A DNA stretch of 64,000 nucleotides. Origin: Acanthopleura granulata. Its lineage: Eukaryota > Mollusca > Polyplacophora > Chitonida > Chitonidae. Positions 37,475 to 48,444 of the stretch are shown piece after piece. The number at the start of each line of letters is the position of its first letter. Position 1 is the stretch's first letter. A program made the position numbers and the translations under genes. The notes beneath the pieces are model-generated. The model searched no databases, had not been told where the DNA came from, and saw nothing but the letters and a program-made list of their open reading frames with translations. Location: the NCBI GenBank assembly GCA_016165875.1, contig JABBOT010000080.1:8228172-8292171 (forward strand), written 5' to 3'.

Positions 37475-37945
37475 CGAGATTGCTCAGAGGTTGGAATTTG
37501 CATTGGTTGCCAGCAACGCTCAAATTCCTCATCTGAGAACACTCATTACAATACTATGGTGACTAACAGTTTGCACCGCGAATAAGCTCTCCATATACCT
37601 CTATAGCTGGTCACAACCACATCATAACGTCTCCCTTTCCCATCGCCACCCAGTACTTTGTGGTGATAATCCAGTAAGATTTTCTTTTTCGCGGAAAAGC
37701 GTCAAGCCTGGGGGGTGTCAACGTGTTTTCACAGGCTACAGTGTATAGTCTTGATGCTCTATCGCAAAAACCGAATTGGATGACCATTAAAAAATAGTGA
37801 ATGGCGATGGGAAGGGGAGATGTTACGACGAGCATTCGAACAGCTATAGAGTTATGTGGAAATGCTTATTGGTGGTGCAAAATCTTTGTCATTGTGACGT
37901 GGAATTCGAGTGTCGCCGGCAAATTCCAACGCCAGAGCAATCTCG
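37475..37945. mobile_element. Large imperfect palindrome, about 470 bp
   Basis: The left half (37475-37710) matches the reverse complement of the right half (37747-37945) with small indels. Shared blocks include CGAGATTGCTC, GTTGGAATTTGC, GTTTGCACC/GTTTTGCACC, CTCTATAGCTG and CCCATCGCCA. Only about 36 bp of unpaired sequence is left at the centre. It looks like an inverted dimer of an unknown element. No transposase frame was recognised. Confidence 0.75.
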
Positions 37946-39339
37946 TACGATATTGGGTGAACGTTCAAGTTGTCACGGTTCCCTTCGAAATTTGTGGATT
38001 TTCTTTGCTGCCTGAACGCAGTCGTACTTAAGTAAAGTAATCGGCACGCGTTCATATAACGTGAAGCTCAATTACACTATCTACACAACCTTAGACCAGT
38101 GCGATTGATCGCGATCTTTTTATCGTGAACAATCGCGGCAGAATTTATACACCAGTTGAAACCTAATAATTGCTTGCAGCCACACATAAACTGACCCTGG
38201 GATTGTGCTAATTCATGCCGCCGTTATCCGCTGTGATCAGGTGATTACATATAATCGGGCTCTTTGTGATAAAATATTTTCACGAAGATTGTTTGCGATG
38301 CTCGTTCGGCGTTTGCGTAGGCCTACGGCAAGACCTGGCCGATCAAGATTAGTCGAAATACCCAGTACGGTATAACCGATAATTTTTGATCGTTCGCGAT
38401 ATCTTCAAATTCAGAAGATCTCTCCACTCCTCCCCCAACGACTTATCGCACGGTCGGCCCAAGATTTAAGATAATTACCCGAGATTTGTCCGTTGCATGT
38501 TAGTTGTATTTACGAGGCCTAGTTCTAAGTATATGTGTCACTGGGTCTTAATACGCGACCACCCCTCCCATATTTACCTTCTCAAGGTGTTACATTTTTT
38601 GGACTATAATGGTATGTTTATACTAGGCAATAGTCTATGACAATTCAGTTCGATTTGCTGTCGTGCGGATTAATAGTCTCGCTCGCGGAAATACACATGC
38701 GCGTGCATGACCGATTTTAGGATGTTCATTTACAAGGTACATGTTCGTCTATATAGTTGCGCGCGAATAGTACACCTTTATAACCAAACTTTTAATAGAC
38801 TAAGTTTACCCCTTGACATGAGGAAGCAACACCAAGGTCATTTGGGTCATTTAGGTAAAATTTTTTGAAAGGCTTGTAAGCACGTTATCTCTGTCCCCAA
38901 AAAGTTGTAACCAAATTTTACTAAACGCATACAACATGCAAACCTAGGCACGCAGATGAACTCATTTCAATTAACGCTCTACGACCAATCGTTACTCCGT
39001 CTGGCCATCCGTTTGTTTGACCGTGTGGTCATTTACCGATAAACAAACAATTCAAAACAGTTGAACTTAGGTTCATCAATCCTATAAAACACTTACGCTT
39101 TGTCTTAAGGAAAAACCCAATTGATTTTCAGCACACTTTCCCTATTTTTCAAGGTCACTGAGGTCATTAAGGCTGAGGGCTTCTCATTGCAGTGCACGGA
39201 ATTTTTTTTATATCACAATCCTGCTATGGTGAAGTCATCGTGCAGTAATAAGCCTCAGGATTTCTTGATATTCTGCCATTCACATATTAAATATTTGTGT
39301 TTTATTTCAAGTTCAATTTTACGTGAACCGTTGGTGAGT
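37946..39339. other. CpG-rich intergenic stretch
   Basis: Visibly richer in CG dinucleotides than the AT-rich surroundings (for example around 38100-38700). No exon identified. Confidence 0.4.
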
Positions 39340-39875
39340 CACCCCCTCGTAAAGTAAACCGACCTGATCGTCAATACGCTAAGTAAAATGGCCCCATCGA
39401 CCAGGCATTAAATAAATCCTCTTTTTTCGCCCTCGCTGGAAGTAAATCGCGCCTTCTGTCAAGTAATACGGTTTCATGGGCCTGGTGTCAAGGAAACCGT
39501 TTTCGTCGGCCTGGTGTCAACAAAACCGGTTTCATTGGCCTCGTGTCAAGTAAGCAGGTTTCATCGGCCTCATGTCAAGTAAACCGGTTTCATCGGTTTC
39601 GTCTCAAGTAAACCGGTGACATTGGCTTCTTGTGAAGTAAACCCGTTTCATCAGCCTCTTGTCAAGTATAGCGCTTTCATATCGGTTTCTTGTCAAGCTA
39701 ACCTGCTTCACTGGCCTCATGTAAAGTCAGCCGACCTCATCGTTATTCCCAATAAACCGTACTCAGTATCTTCACGGAAATTGAAGGCCCATCGGCCTCG
39801 CGTCAAATAAACCGCTTTTATCGCCGTTTCGCAAGGTAAACCGTATCTATCAGCATGGCGTACAGTAAACCGGAT
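39340..39875. repeat. Diverged tandem repeat, about 29-bp unit
   Basis: Roughly 17 units of the type TTTCATCGGCCTCATGTCAA-GTAAACCGG. Copies are far more diverged than in the other arrays, so this is probably the oldest. Confidence 0.8.
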
Positions 39876-40138
39876 CCCAACTTGATGTTAAAACAGTAAG
39901 CTTGGTTCATGCAATTGTAAACATTAGAATCCACTACTGTTGAAATAATATATAGCGGCCATTAAAACTTCTTCCCCCAAATCAACCGAACCGTATTTTT
40001 AGCCCGCGTGGAAAATAACGCCATAATGCAGTGCTGCTCGTGGCCTGACCCTAGCTCAAGTATGTTTCATTTCGCGAACGTGCCAACGATCGCGCCAGTC
40101 AGCTATTCTTTTGGATTTGGCCTTCTTCGTTGAGGAGC

Positions 40139-40420
40139 ATATATAGGGGCGGGACGATTTCGCATTCTTCCGCTGCTTTTCATCTATAAGCGCTTGGCCG
40201 GTTCATTTCCAGCCTCAAACAGAACTGTTCTCGATAACACTGCTCTTGGGACCAGATGGTAATCAGTCGACAACACTGGCGCCGTGGTCGTCTTACATGA
40301 AGTTTGTTGGACATCTTGCCTTTCACAAATATGTAGTATTTGTTCACGCACACTATGCTCGCTCGGTTGAAGATAATCTCTTACCTATGCGAGGAAAAGT
40401 TTGGCATTTACTTGCCTAAG
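40139..40420 (+). promoter_or_regulatory. Candidate TATA promoter and first exon
   Basis: ATATATAG at 40139-40146 is followed by a GC-rich block (GGGGCGGGAC) and a pyrimidine-rich start region. About 270 bp downstream AAG|GTCAGT (40418-40425) could be a splice donor. An ORF of 40 codons (ATG 40297, TAA 40417-40419) lies inside, with no recognised motif. No downstream exon could be linked. Confidence 0.3.
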
Positions 40421-41084
40421 GTCAGTAGTTTACTCTTGGCACAACGGTTTCCTTAATCTATGAAACTGACCACCGTTATACTAAATGAAATACTCTTCAG
40501 TGTGACATTACATGTGAATATCAATAAATGTTTGGTAGCATGCGATTTTGCAGAAGACAAATCTTAACCAGATCTTAATATTCCTTGATCTCCTCTGCCT
40601 TTAACGGTCAGCGTTCATCGCATTTGAAGGTATACTTAAAGAATATAAGAAGATAAACTATAAAATTTAATGTTATTAATGAAGGAAAGGAAAGAGACCC
40701 GTAGATAAAAGCAACTCGAGACAAATAGAACAAATTGAAAAAGATATAGAAGAACCTTTATATGTATAGAGAGAGAGACGAAACACAACAGGCTGTGTCG
40801 GCCTTGAGAGAGTTTGAGGCTAAAACCAATTTTTTATTCATATTTCATGACTGGAATAAAAATTAAGCCCATTGAAAGTGAAGAAAAACCATTGAAATAT
40901 TTTCTTCCGTTAGTGAAAAGAAATTATATACAAACATATCTAATTATACGTTGACACATATGTCAGTCACAACAAAAGAAGATTAATATCTTCTGAAACC
41001 TATCAAACCCAAAGATAAGGTGTAATATAAGTGGAGGCTTGGTACATGGATAAACGATAGTTGTAAATTTATCAGCAATACACA
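40421..41084. other. Intergenic, nothing recognised
   Basis: AT-rich, no supported feature. Confidence 0.5.
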
Positions 41085-41265
41085 GTTTCTGTAATACATC
41101 CGCAAGGACTTCTGGTACGTGCGAAGGTCCGCCAGCAATCGGTGCATGGTCGTATGTTTGCCCCGGCCTCTGCCCGGTTTCCTACCACCATAATCCTGGT
41201 CGCCGTCGTATAAGTGAAATACTCTTGAGTGCGGCGTAAACACCAATCAAATAAATAAATGACAT
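41085..41265 (+). mobile_element. SINE family A, 5' truncated
   Basis: From the GTACGTGCGAAGGTCCGCC segment to the AACACCAATCAAATAAATAA tail. A perfect 14-bp-stem hairpin follows directly at 41263-41307. Confidence 0.8.
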
Positions 41266-41503
41266 ATGTATCAGTGATACACAGTTTGTGCACCACTGAT
41301 ACATATGCATTGTGGATGTGCAAATTTGTACACACTAGTTTTACATAGTACATAAAAAAACAGAAAATATCTGTCTGAAAGCACTCAAAGTTTGAAGGCC
41401 AGATATTCCTGTGCTAATCTTATTTGATTCCACTTCTTCGTAATTTAATGATGAGTTGTCAAAACCAGTGCATTCTGGTGAAGAAATAATAACATGAATC
41501 CAC

Positions 41504-41672
41504 CTGTTTGAAAACTACATTTCCAGAGGTATTCTTCAAAATGATAATATCTCTTCGTATTCCAGTGGTAGCAAAGGATGGAGACAACGTCACATCATCT
41601 CTCCCAATATATAAATTATTATAATTGTGCTCTGAAATGCTTGTTATGTGGACACCAATATGATTGTTATAG
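41504..41672 (-). CDS. Orphan exon, weak resemblance to ILEI/FAM3-type GG domain
   Basis: Minus-strand open segment of 56 codons between acceptor ATTATTCACAG and donor AACAG|GTGGAT (in phase 2, out phase 0). The peptide has the pattern GVHITSI...NYNNLYIG...GIRRDIIILKNTSGNVVF, which reminds me of the ILEI/GG domain (G-x-N-V-V-V-L-x-x-x-T-G-x-V). I am not sure of this. The acceptor has only a modest pyrimidine tract. On the same strand, 41751-41686 encodes a 22-codon signal-peptide-like start (MLLKLLLTTLLIGQGLVEC) with a possible donor, but its phase does not fit this exon. Neighbouring exons were not found, so the gene model is incomplete. Confidence 0.25.
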
Positions 41673-42575
41673 CTGTGAATAATACTGGCCGACGACATTC
41701 AACTAATCCTTGACCGATCAGGAGGGTCGTTAAAAGAAGCTTTAGCAACATTATATTTTGCAGTAGTGTGTGGAGCAGTATAGTGTTTTATTATGTTCTG
41801 AAATCGCGAGGGAATTGCAGAAAAGAAATATAAAAATGGTCCAAGAAGTCAATGTAAATGTAGAGTGGCGTGTAAGATACTTATTGATGTCTTCGAATCC
41901 TGTCCATAAAACTGAAAGACTTGTAATGCAGGTTTTTGCATAAGATAATCCCAACCAATACTTATCGTCATAAAATTCGATGCAAAGCAGTGAATGTTGC
42001 AAACAAAATATAAACAATAATAAAATACTTATTTTCATAGTGGATCAAACTGGATCAAAACAAAAGGTAATTTACCAGATAAACTAGCAAAACAGAGAAT
42101 TTGCGGATGGGATGAAAGTATGCCTCTTCGAAACACTTTTGACAAAATTGCATGGCAAAATGATATAGTATGAGTAATAAAACATGTAAAATATAAGCAC
42201 AAATGCGTTTTACGTACATGATGAAGAAGGTAACAGAACATTAAAGTGCATGTTTTATTAACGTGATGGCAAAGAGCTAAATCCCAGCTTAACGATCCAG
42301 ATGTTTTATACTTGGCATTGAAAGATGTTCCGAAGGAGCGTCCGTAAATTTCATCTGTTTTTTCTTACCCAGACTTGAATCCGTGATTATATAAATATGA
42401 CACCCATATATATATATAGTCACAGAAGTATAACTCTACACACTTTTTCAAGCATGCTTGCCTCGCACTGTCTTAACTTAAAACCAGTCCTCCATGCAGA
42501 AATTTTACCTGTGAGAAAATGACAGTAATTTATATACCGTCAGACTGAAAGGCCTCATCGACATATTAAGCTTAC

Positions 42576-42803
42576 CGGCTTTAAGTTTCCTTCATCAGAA
42601 CGCGAATACACTATATCGGGATCTGACGGTGGAAACTGACGGAGAGATGTGTATGATTCTGGTGGCAAATCTCTTCGTTCTATGTCACATGCTGTTCTAA
42701 CTGTTGTTAGAAGTTTTGCAGATGATAACGGAGTGAAGATACTAACTTGACTGCTGTGGGCTTGGTCGGAACAGGTTTGTATATTCACGTTATTCGATTG
42801 CAT
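42576..42803 (-). CDS. Orphan first coding exon, unknown protein
   Basis: Minus strand: ATG at 42803, 76 codons, strong donor CCG|GTAAGC at 42576/42575 in phase 0. The peptide is hydrophilic, Ser/Pro-rich and ends RSDEGNLKP. It has no transmembrane segment or motif I recognise. The same frame is open upstream of the ATG for about 45 codons without another Met, so it may instead be an internal exon. It could be the start of the gene that includes 41504-41672, but the phases (0 out, 2 in) need at least one intervening exon. Confidence 0.35.
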
Positions 42804-43074
42804 TAATTTGGCCCGAAAGAAAACAGACGCTAGTCGCTCCGCGCAACCGTTGTGAAATCTCCAAAAAAGCAGTGCCGTCGTCGTTTTGATGCATGTCGAG
42901 AGACAAAATGGCCAACCTCAAGTTGTTGCACATGCAGCACGTTGTCTTTGGACGCTATTTTGAGAGTTGTGGAAGTAGCGATCAACTTTCCATAAGGTTC
43001 CCAGCAAGGTGCACCATTGTATATTAGTACCTAAGACTGGAACCTCCAGCAAGATTCTTGTGAGAAATCAAAGC

Positions 43075-43322
43075 ATTAACCGAGGGGGTTAGCGTGCTAG
43101 TGCAGCGTAATGATCCAGGTGCCTCCCACCAGTGTGGGTTCAAGCCCGTGGCAAGCTCCCTCTCCTTTCGCATGTGTGAAGATCCGCCAATAAGTTGCGG
43201 ATGGTCATGGGTTTTTACACCGGGCCTTGCCCGGTTTCCTCCCACCATAATGGTGGCCGCCCTGGTATAATTGAAACAGTCTTGAGTACGGCTTAAAGCA
43301 TCAATCAAGTAAATAAAGAAAT
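43075..43322 (+). mobile_element. SINE family A, full length
   Basis: Head GAGGGGGTTAGCGTGCTAGT, B box GGGTTCAAGCCC, body TTTCCTCCCACCATAATGG, tail CAATCAAGTAAATAAAG. Confidence 0.85.
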
Positions 43323-43548
43323 ATCACCCATGCAGGCTGCAGTTTTTTAAATGAATAGGCATATATATAAAGTATACACGTGATGGTAGAATCAATGCAT
43401 TTTCAGCTTGCTTAACGCACTGGCGTTATTTCCATGAGCCCGCTCTATGATTCTGTCGCAACGCTGTGTCGGGCGCAGTTAAATAGTGGCGTATCTCTTC
43501 ACTGTTTGTTGCCATGGAAGTTACGCCAGGCACAATTCCTGACGGCGA

Positions 43549-43709
43549 CTCGTTTCACTAACAAGTCGTAAATCTTAATCTTAAGTCCTACGTCCTAAGT
43601 TTTATTAGTAGGTACACAGTAACACATAGATAGTATTGCTTTGTGAAAGGGTCGTATGTCGTAAGCTTTAACTTACAACCTGACTTACGACTTGCGACCT
43701 TTAGTGAAA
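43549..43709. mobile_element. MITE-like element with TTTCACTAA termini
   Basis: The left end TTTCACTAACAAGTCGTAA and the complement of the right end, TTTCACTAAAGGTCGCAAG then TCGTAAGTC, form imperfect terminal inverted repeats around a short centre rich in TAAG/CTTA motifs. About 160 bp, non-coding. Confidence 0.6.
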
Positions 43710-44519
43710 TGGGGCCAGGCCGTCTCATGGACGCTGCTGCTGTCCATTTCTCAAAATTCTAAATTTCTGAAAAAAGGAATGGCAAGCCTGGCATCCATGC
43801 ATGTTTTTTTCACAAGAAAAAATTTCATAAATCGGTCCTCTATGGCTTAACTCGCGAGATTTTTCATCAGAGCCTGTACAACATAAACAATCGGTATTAT
43901 CAACCTGTATACAAGCGTGTCCTGGATTTCTATGCACCAACCCCCCACAACCGCAAAACGAACATTCGTAAACCGCTCTCTAATCATAAACACTGAATGA
44001 AGCACTTTCAAACTGAGCATTATTTATGCGATCGTAAATGCGAATGAATATAAACGGACTTATCTAATCATAAGCGCACCAGCATTTGAACACAGCAACC
44101 TTCGAATGGTAAGCGAGTATATAAACGTATTTCATTCGGTCATGCAGCCGTACACGCGAATGTTTACACTCACTAAGGTGAATATTTTTAAAGACACCTT
44201 TAAATCCTGCGCTTCCCTGCAGACTTCAGCACGAAAGGTTATATAGTCACCTTCCTATCATACATGCACATGTATAAAACGACATTATAATCTTAAACGC
44301 GGATATTGTAAATCGACACAACGGTCGTTCGCCCGAATATAATATATGAATTAAGCGACACCATCGACTAGCGCGAAAAGCCGATGAAACCAATACCACG
44401 AGCGCTCCATTTCATTTTGGAGCTGACATTTACGTATATAGTTCAACGTTTATGCCTAAGTCTAAAAACCATAAGTACTCAAGAACCACAGAGACCAAAT
44501 CTAACCAAAACAATAAACA
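43710..44519. other. Intergenic, nothing recognised
   Basis: Unique sequence with short ORFs on the minus strand that lack splice support. Confidence 0.4.
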
Positions 44520-44720
44520 TACCATTGATCTCAATCTACAACTCGCTGTGAGTTCAATCCCACCTTACCCTGGCTTCCTCTCCGGTTCTACGTGGAGAGA
44601 GGTTCGTGGGTTTCCCCCAGGCACTGTACGGTTTCCTCCCACCATAATGCTGACCGCCGTCGTATAAGTGAAATATTCTTGAATGCGACGTAAAATCGAC
44701 CAATGAAATAAATAAATCAT
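44520..44720 (+). mobile_element. SINE family A, head-truncated
   Basis: Starts within the B box region (GTGAGTTCAATCCC), body TTTCCTCCCACCATAATGC, tail CCAATGAAATAAATAAAT. Confidence 0.8.
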
Positions 44721-44872
44721 TCAATCTGCAACTGTCGACTTAAAAACTGATTCAAAGTGTGATGCTCATCGAAGAAAACCAGCACAAGCCAGCATGCCGT
44801 ATAATACAGTGACTTCAACGTTTAAAGCAAAACCATGAGACCTATATAAAACGATGGGTGGTTATATATATA

Positions 44873-44947
44873 TAACCTATATTAAATGTATGTTTAACCT
44901 ATATTAAATGTATGTTTAACCTATATTAAATGTATGTTTAACCTATA
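44873..44947. repeat. 22-bp tandem repeat, 3.4 copies
   Basis: Three perfect copies of TAACCTATATTAAATGTATG-TT plus a partial fourth. Confidence 0.95.
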
Positions 44948-45527
44948 GGCTTTCTACGACACGGGTGAAATATTACCAATGTGGCGTTAAGCCATGTGCC
45001 GTCCTTCATTTTACAAACCTATATATGAGCTTCTCGTGCATGTTAACAGGAATGGGAGGCTGTAGGGCTACACAAAAGAGTCCAAATCGCATGAGAAACA
45101 CATCGTTCTCTGCTGTGACGCTGCAGTGCTTGTGTACTACCTAAGTGCTTTCTGAGGACACATGCACCTAGAAGTGCGACCTAATCCAGGAAAGAACAAA
45201 TGGAGCACACAGCTTTGGGCCCCTTTGTTAAAGGCGGGATGAGTTTTCCCATTGTACCAATCATCAAATTAGAGGGAAAATATTGCATTCATTGAGTGTG
45301 ATAGTTCAATATAACGAGTCCCTGTGGAGTCATTTTAAGTAATTTTAACTTCGAAAATAGATTAGCTATTTTGATTTTGTTTTGAGCCAATTACAGGCTT
45401 CAATTGCAAAGAACTTACGTCTGTAGAAAAAGACTTCACATGAAGACTTGATGGGCGGAGCCAGTTGTGTGACAACGCCCTGTGTGTATAGCGTGCAATA
45501 ATGATTCACAGATAGACCATTCATTGA

Positions 45528-45589
45528 CCAATCAGAGCAAGTTGGTGCACGTGTCTTTGTCTAATGGAGACTAGCAGTCGCCTATAAAA
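45528..45589 (+). promoter_or_regulatory. Candidate CCAAT/E-box/TATA promoter
   Basis: CCAAT at 45528-45532 within TTGACCAATCAGAG, E-box CACGTG at 45548-45553, and TATAAAA at 45583-45589, in canonical order and spacing for a plus-strand RNA polymerase II start near 45615. It fits the small exon beginning at ATG 45660. Confidence 0.45.
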
Positions 45590-45659
45590 TATTTCACCAT
45601 ACGCTGTGTCAAAACGGCGAAGATTTTTCACAGTGACCTTCACCCTTACGTTGAAACGC

Positions 45660-48197
45660 ATGGTTCAGCATTTGACTGGCTCAGGACTTGAAAGTGAGTC
45701 ATCCAATGGAATTATGAGGCTCCATTTCTGTCTGTGGTTCTGCCTCATGATGAAAGAAAGAAAGAGTGAATCTCTGGCTTGTAATTCAAAAGAATGAAGG
45801 AATGAGTATGGGTTAACGTTATATGGGCAGTATCTCGGTCATATCGTAGCGATAATTCGAAAAAAATCTTGCTTGCACAGACTTACGGACTTGATATTCA
45901 TAAACCACCGAAATATGCGGAAAGTAGTACCAAGATGGCCACCAACAGTAACAAGAAATCCTGCAACTGCATCGATAGCTTCGGAACCTAGACAAAGTGG
46001 CCACAGATGGAATGTAACATCTATGGTCCCACAGAGATAACTGCTTACAAAAAGTTAACTAAATACATACATGTAAGTTCAAAGACTGGGAACGCCGTTG
46101 GGATATTTTTTAAAGTCGACTTTAAACTGAAAGCAGACTGGTGAATCGTTGACAAGAATGACAGTTGCGCTGAAGATTTGCAGTAAACTGTTTTAACCTC
46201 CCCCACCCCCGTACCCACTGGCCACTTCAGTGGGAACAGTGTGTTGGAGTGTAGTGGACGTTCACTAAGGCCATAAATTTTGTGCCGGTGGACACTCCTT
46301 GCTCCCATCCCATCCTGAGAGAGCGGGGGTGAGATTTATTGCCCTACCTATCAGGTTTCCTTTGGGGTTTCTCCCTGGACATCCGAAGAGCTCATACGTG
46401 CATAGCCACAGAAGCCTTATATATCAACCACTATCTTTTTGTATCTAGGTAAGATACCCCTGGGAGCCTCAAAATGTTAGTATGATTGCAAAATAGAATT
46501 TAAATTATTTATTAAATAACTTGAGCCATGTGTGACCATTATCCTGTGACGAGTCAGTTAGAGTAACCTCCCCTTAGTGACGTTCTTTTGCCACGTTATG
46601 CAAGAAAGTTGCTCTTCCCGCAAATTTCAGCGTGAGCAGGTAAGATCTGATCAGGCATCTGAAACAATCACAAGAAGATGTCAGAACCTGTGACCTGTTT
46701 AAACCCTCAGTGAGGCTGTTATAAGTATTAATTACTTTATTTATTTGATTGGTGTTTTACTTAAGAATATTTCACTTACGTGCAGCGGCCAGCACTATGG
46801 TGAAAGGAAACCGGGCAGAGCCCGGCGGAAACTCACGACCACCCGCAGGTTGCTGGCAAAACCTTTCCACGTACGGCGGGAGAGGAAGACATCATGAGCT
46901 GGACTTGAGCTCACAGCGACCGCATTGGTGGGAGGCTTTCTGGGTCATTGCGCTGCGCAAGCGCTCTAACCGATTGAGCCACGGAGGCCCCCCAGTTATA
47001 AGTAAGATTACAGACTAATAACCAACCTTACAAATGAAGGTTACCAAATACTATACCACATCCTGAGAGCAATATTATGCATGTATAAACATTCCTCGCC
47101 GTCGTCACTCTTCTCCACTTAAGCGGGAAACTGGAACATTGGAAGACGTTCATGGGATATTTATACTTCATTGATCGTACACAACCAAAATTGTAAGGCG
47201 TCCATTATCAAAACAAATTTGTTTATTCCAAATTGGAGACGTTTCAGAGTAATAATGTACAGAATATTTAAAGAGAAACCAAAGTAGATATAGAAGAAAC
47301 TAGAAAGCATTCAGTGATCACAAACTTTTGTCCACAGATAAATGGAAAAGCCCTCTACCCTAGAATCCTCCCACCATAATGCTGGCCACCGTCTTAGAAG
47401 TGAAATATTTTTGAGCAAGGTGTAAAGCACCAATCAAATAAAAAGATAAATAAATTGACCCTATATAACTATAGAAAAAAGAAAAGCTTTGCACCAAATT
47501 CCATCCAAATCTGTCCTTAGATTTTTTCCTATAAAGTTGCTGACTGACAGAGAGACAGACAAGTAATCCCCTCTCGAAAGATATCCTTCTTGGGTGGAGG
47601 TAATGATGGTGGTGTTATTCTTCGTTGGTACCTGTTTCAGAATTCACATCAAGTTGGCCATTGATGTCAGGTTCGTTGCATGTACGAGCTGGACGCTTAT
47701 TTAGTATAAGTGATATTATTGAGGTCTACAGCTATAAAGGCATGTCTGTCGACTGTAGGACAGGTGCTTTTGTCATGGCCTCAGTATCTCTGACACAGAA
47801 TCTAGGTTCAGTTCCTTTCTGTCACTGAGTGATTCATGTCTCACTGTCAAATACAGTATATTTAATTTACGATGTAGGAAGTGGAATGACAGTTTTTTTG
47901 TTTATGCAAATAACTGTCAATCCCATGTGTTGTATCTGGGCAAATCATTTCAGTGGGTGATACCCGGTTCACAGCAACTATAGGCCTGTAATGTACCAAC
48001 ATCATATGTCTACTTCATTGTAGCCTTGATATGGCTGAAAAATTGCGAAAGTGGTCTTAAGCTATATAATCATGCGTTGGTACAGTTTACATTGTCAACA
48101 GAGTTTTTGTCTGTTTGTTACCAGTGTGTGTTTTTATTCTGCAGGTTGTAAGGGACTGACCAGAGCTCTGGTTCACGGAAGACCTCTGGATGCATGG
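45660..48197 (+). CDS. Tentative small gene, first two coding exons (partial)
   Basis: Exon 45660-45693 runs from ATG to donor GAAA|GTGAGT (11 codons plus one base). Exon 48145-48197 has acceptor TTTTTATTCTGCAG and donor ATGG|GTAAGC. Only the phase-1 reading of the second exon is open, exactly the phase the first exon supplies, and the join gives a 29-residue N-terminus ending GRPLDAW. The 3' continuation was not found: a possible acceptor at 49572 leads to a stop after six codons, which would make a 35-residue peptide. No homology recognised. Promoter elements lie 70-130 bp upstream of the ATG. Confidence 0.25.
45887..45987 (-). CDS. Orphan internal exon, unknown protein
   Basis: Minus strand: acceptor CCACTTTGTCTAG at 45989-45988, 33 codons with a mildly hydrophobic middle (AVAGFLVTVGGHLGTTF), donor TCC|GTAAGT at 45886. 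In phase 1, out phase 0. Both splice sites are good, but no partner exon was joined and the peptide is not recognised. Confidence 0.25.
46737..46993 (-). mobile_element. SINE family A, full length and well preserved
   Basis: The best copy in the window: tail complement TTTATTTATTTGATTGGTG, GGCCAGCACTATGGTG, B-box complement GGACTTGAGCTC, box A complement CCGATTGAGCCACGG. Confidence 0.92.
47345..47455 (+). mobile_element. SINE family A, 3' half
   Basis: Starts at CCTCCCACCATAATGCTGGC and ends in AATAAAAAGATAAATAAA. Confidence 0.75.
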
Positions 48198-48444
48198 GTA
48201 AGCCAATTTTAACGTGTGAGAATCAATAGAATCAGTAGAGTCAATCTGGTTGAAGCCAGATCTCAGATCTGTCGTAACTGTCCCACTGGCCTGACCTGTT
48301 ACTATATATAAAGTAAAACTATTCTCATGGCAGTCCCATCTAGTGGCTTCTCCCAGTACTGACCTCTCACTGTGGAGTAAAACAATCTGCTTGATGTCAG
48401 ATTTGTGGTAACTGCCCCATGTAGGTATATATACATATACTAAG

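Noticed and set aside
43725..43940. Cys-containing 71-codon minus-strand frame
   Set aside because: No splice sites at its ends and no spacing pattern typical of a secreted Cys-rich peptide.
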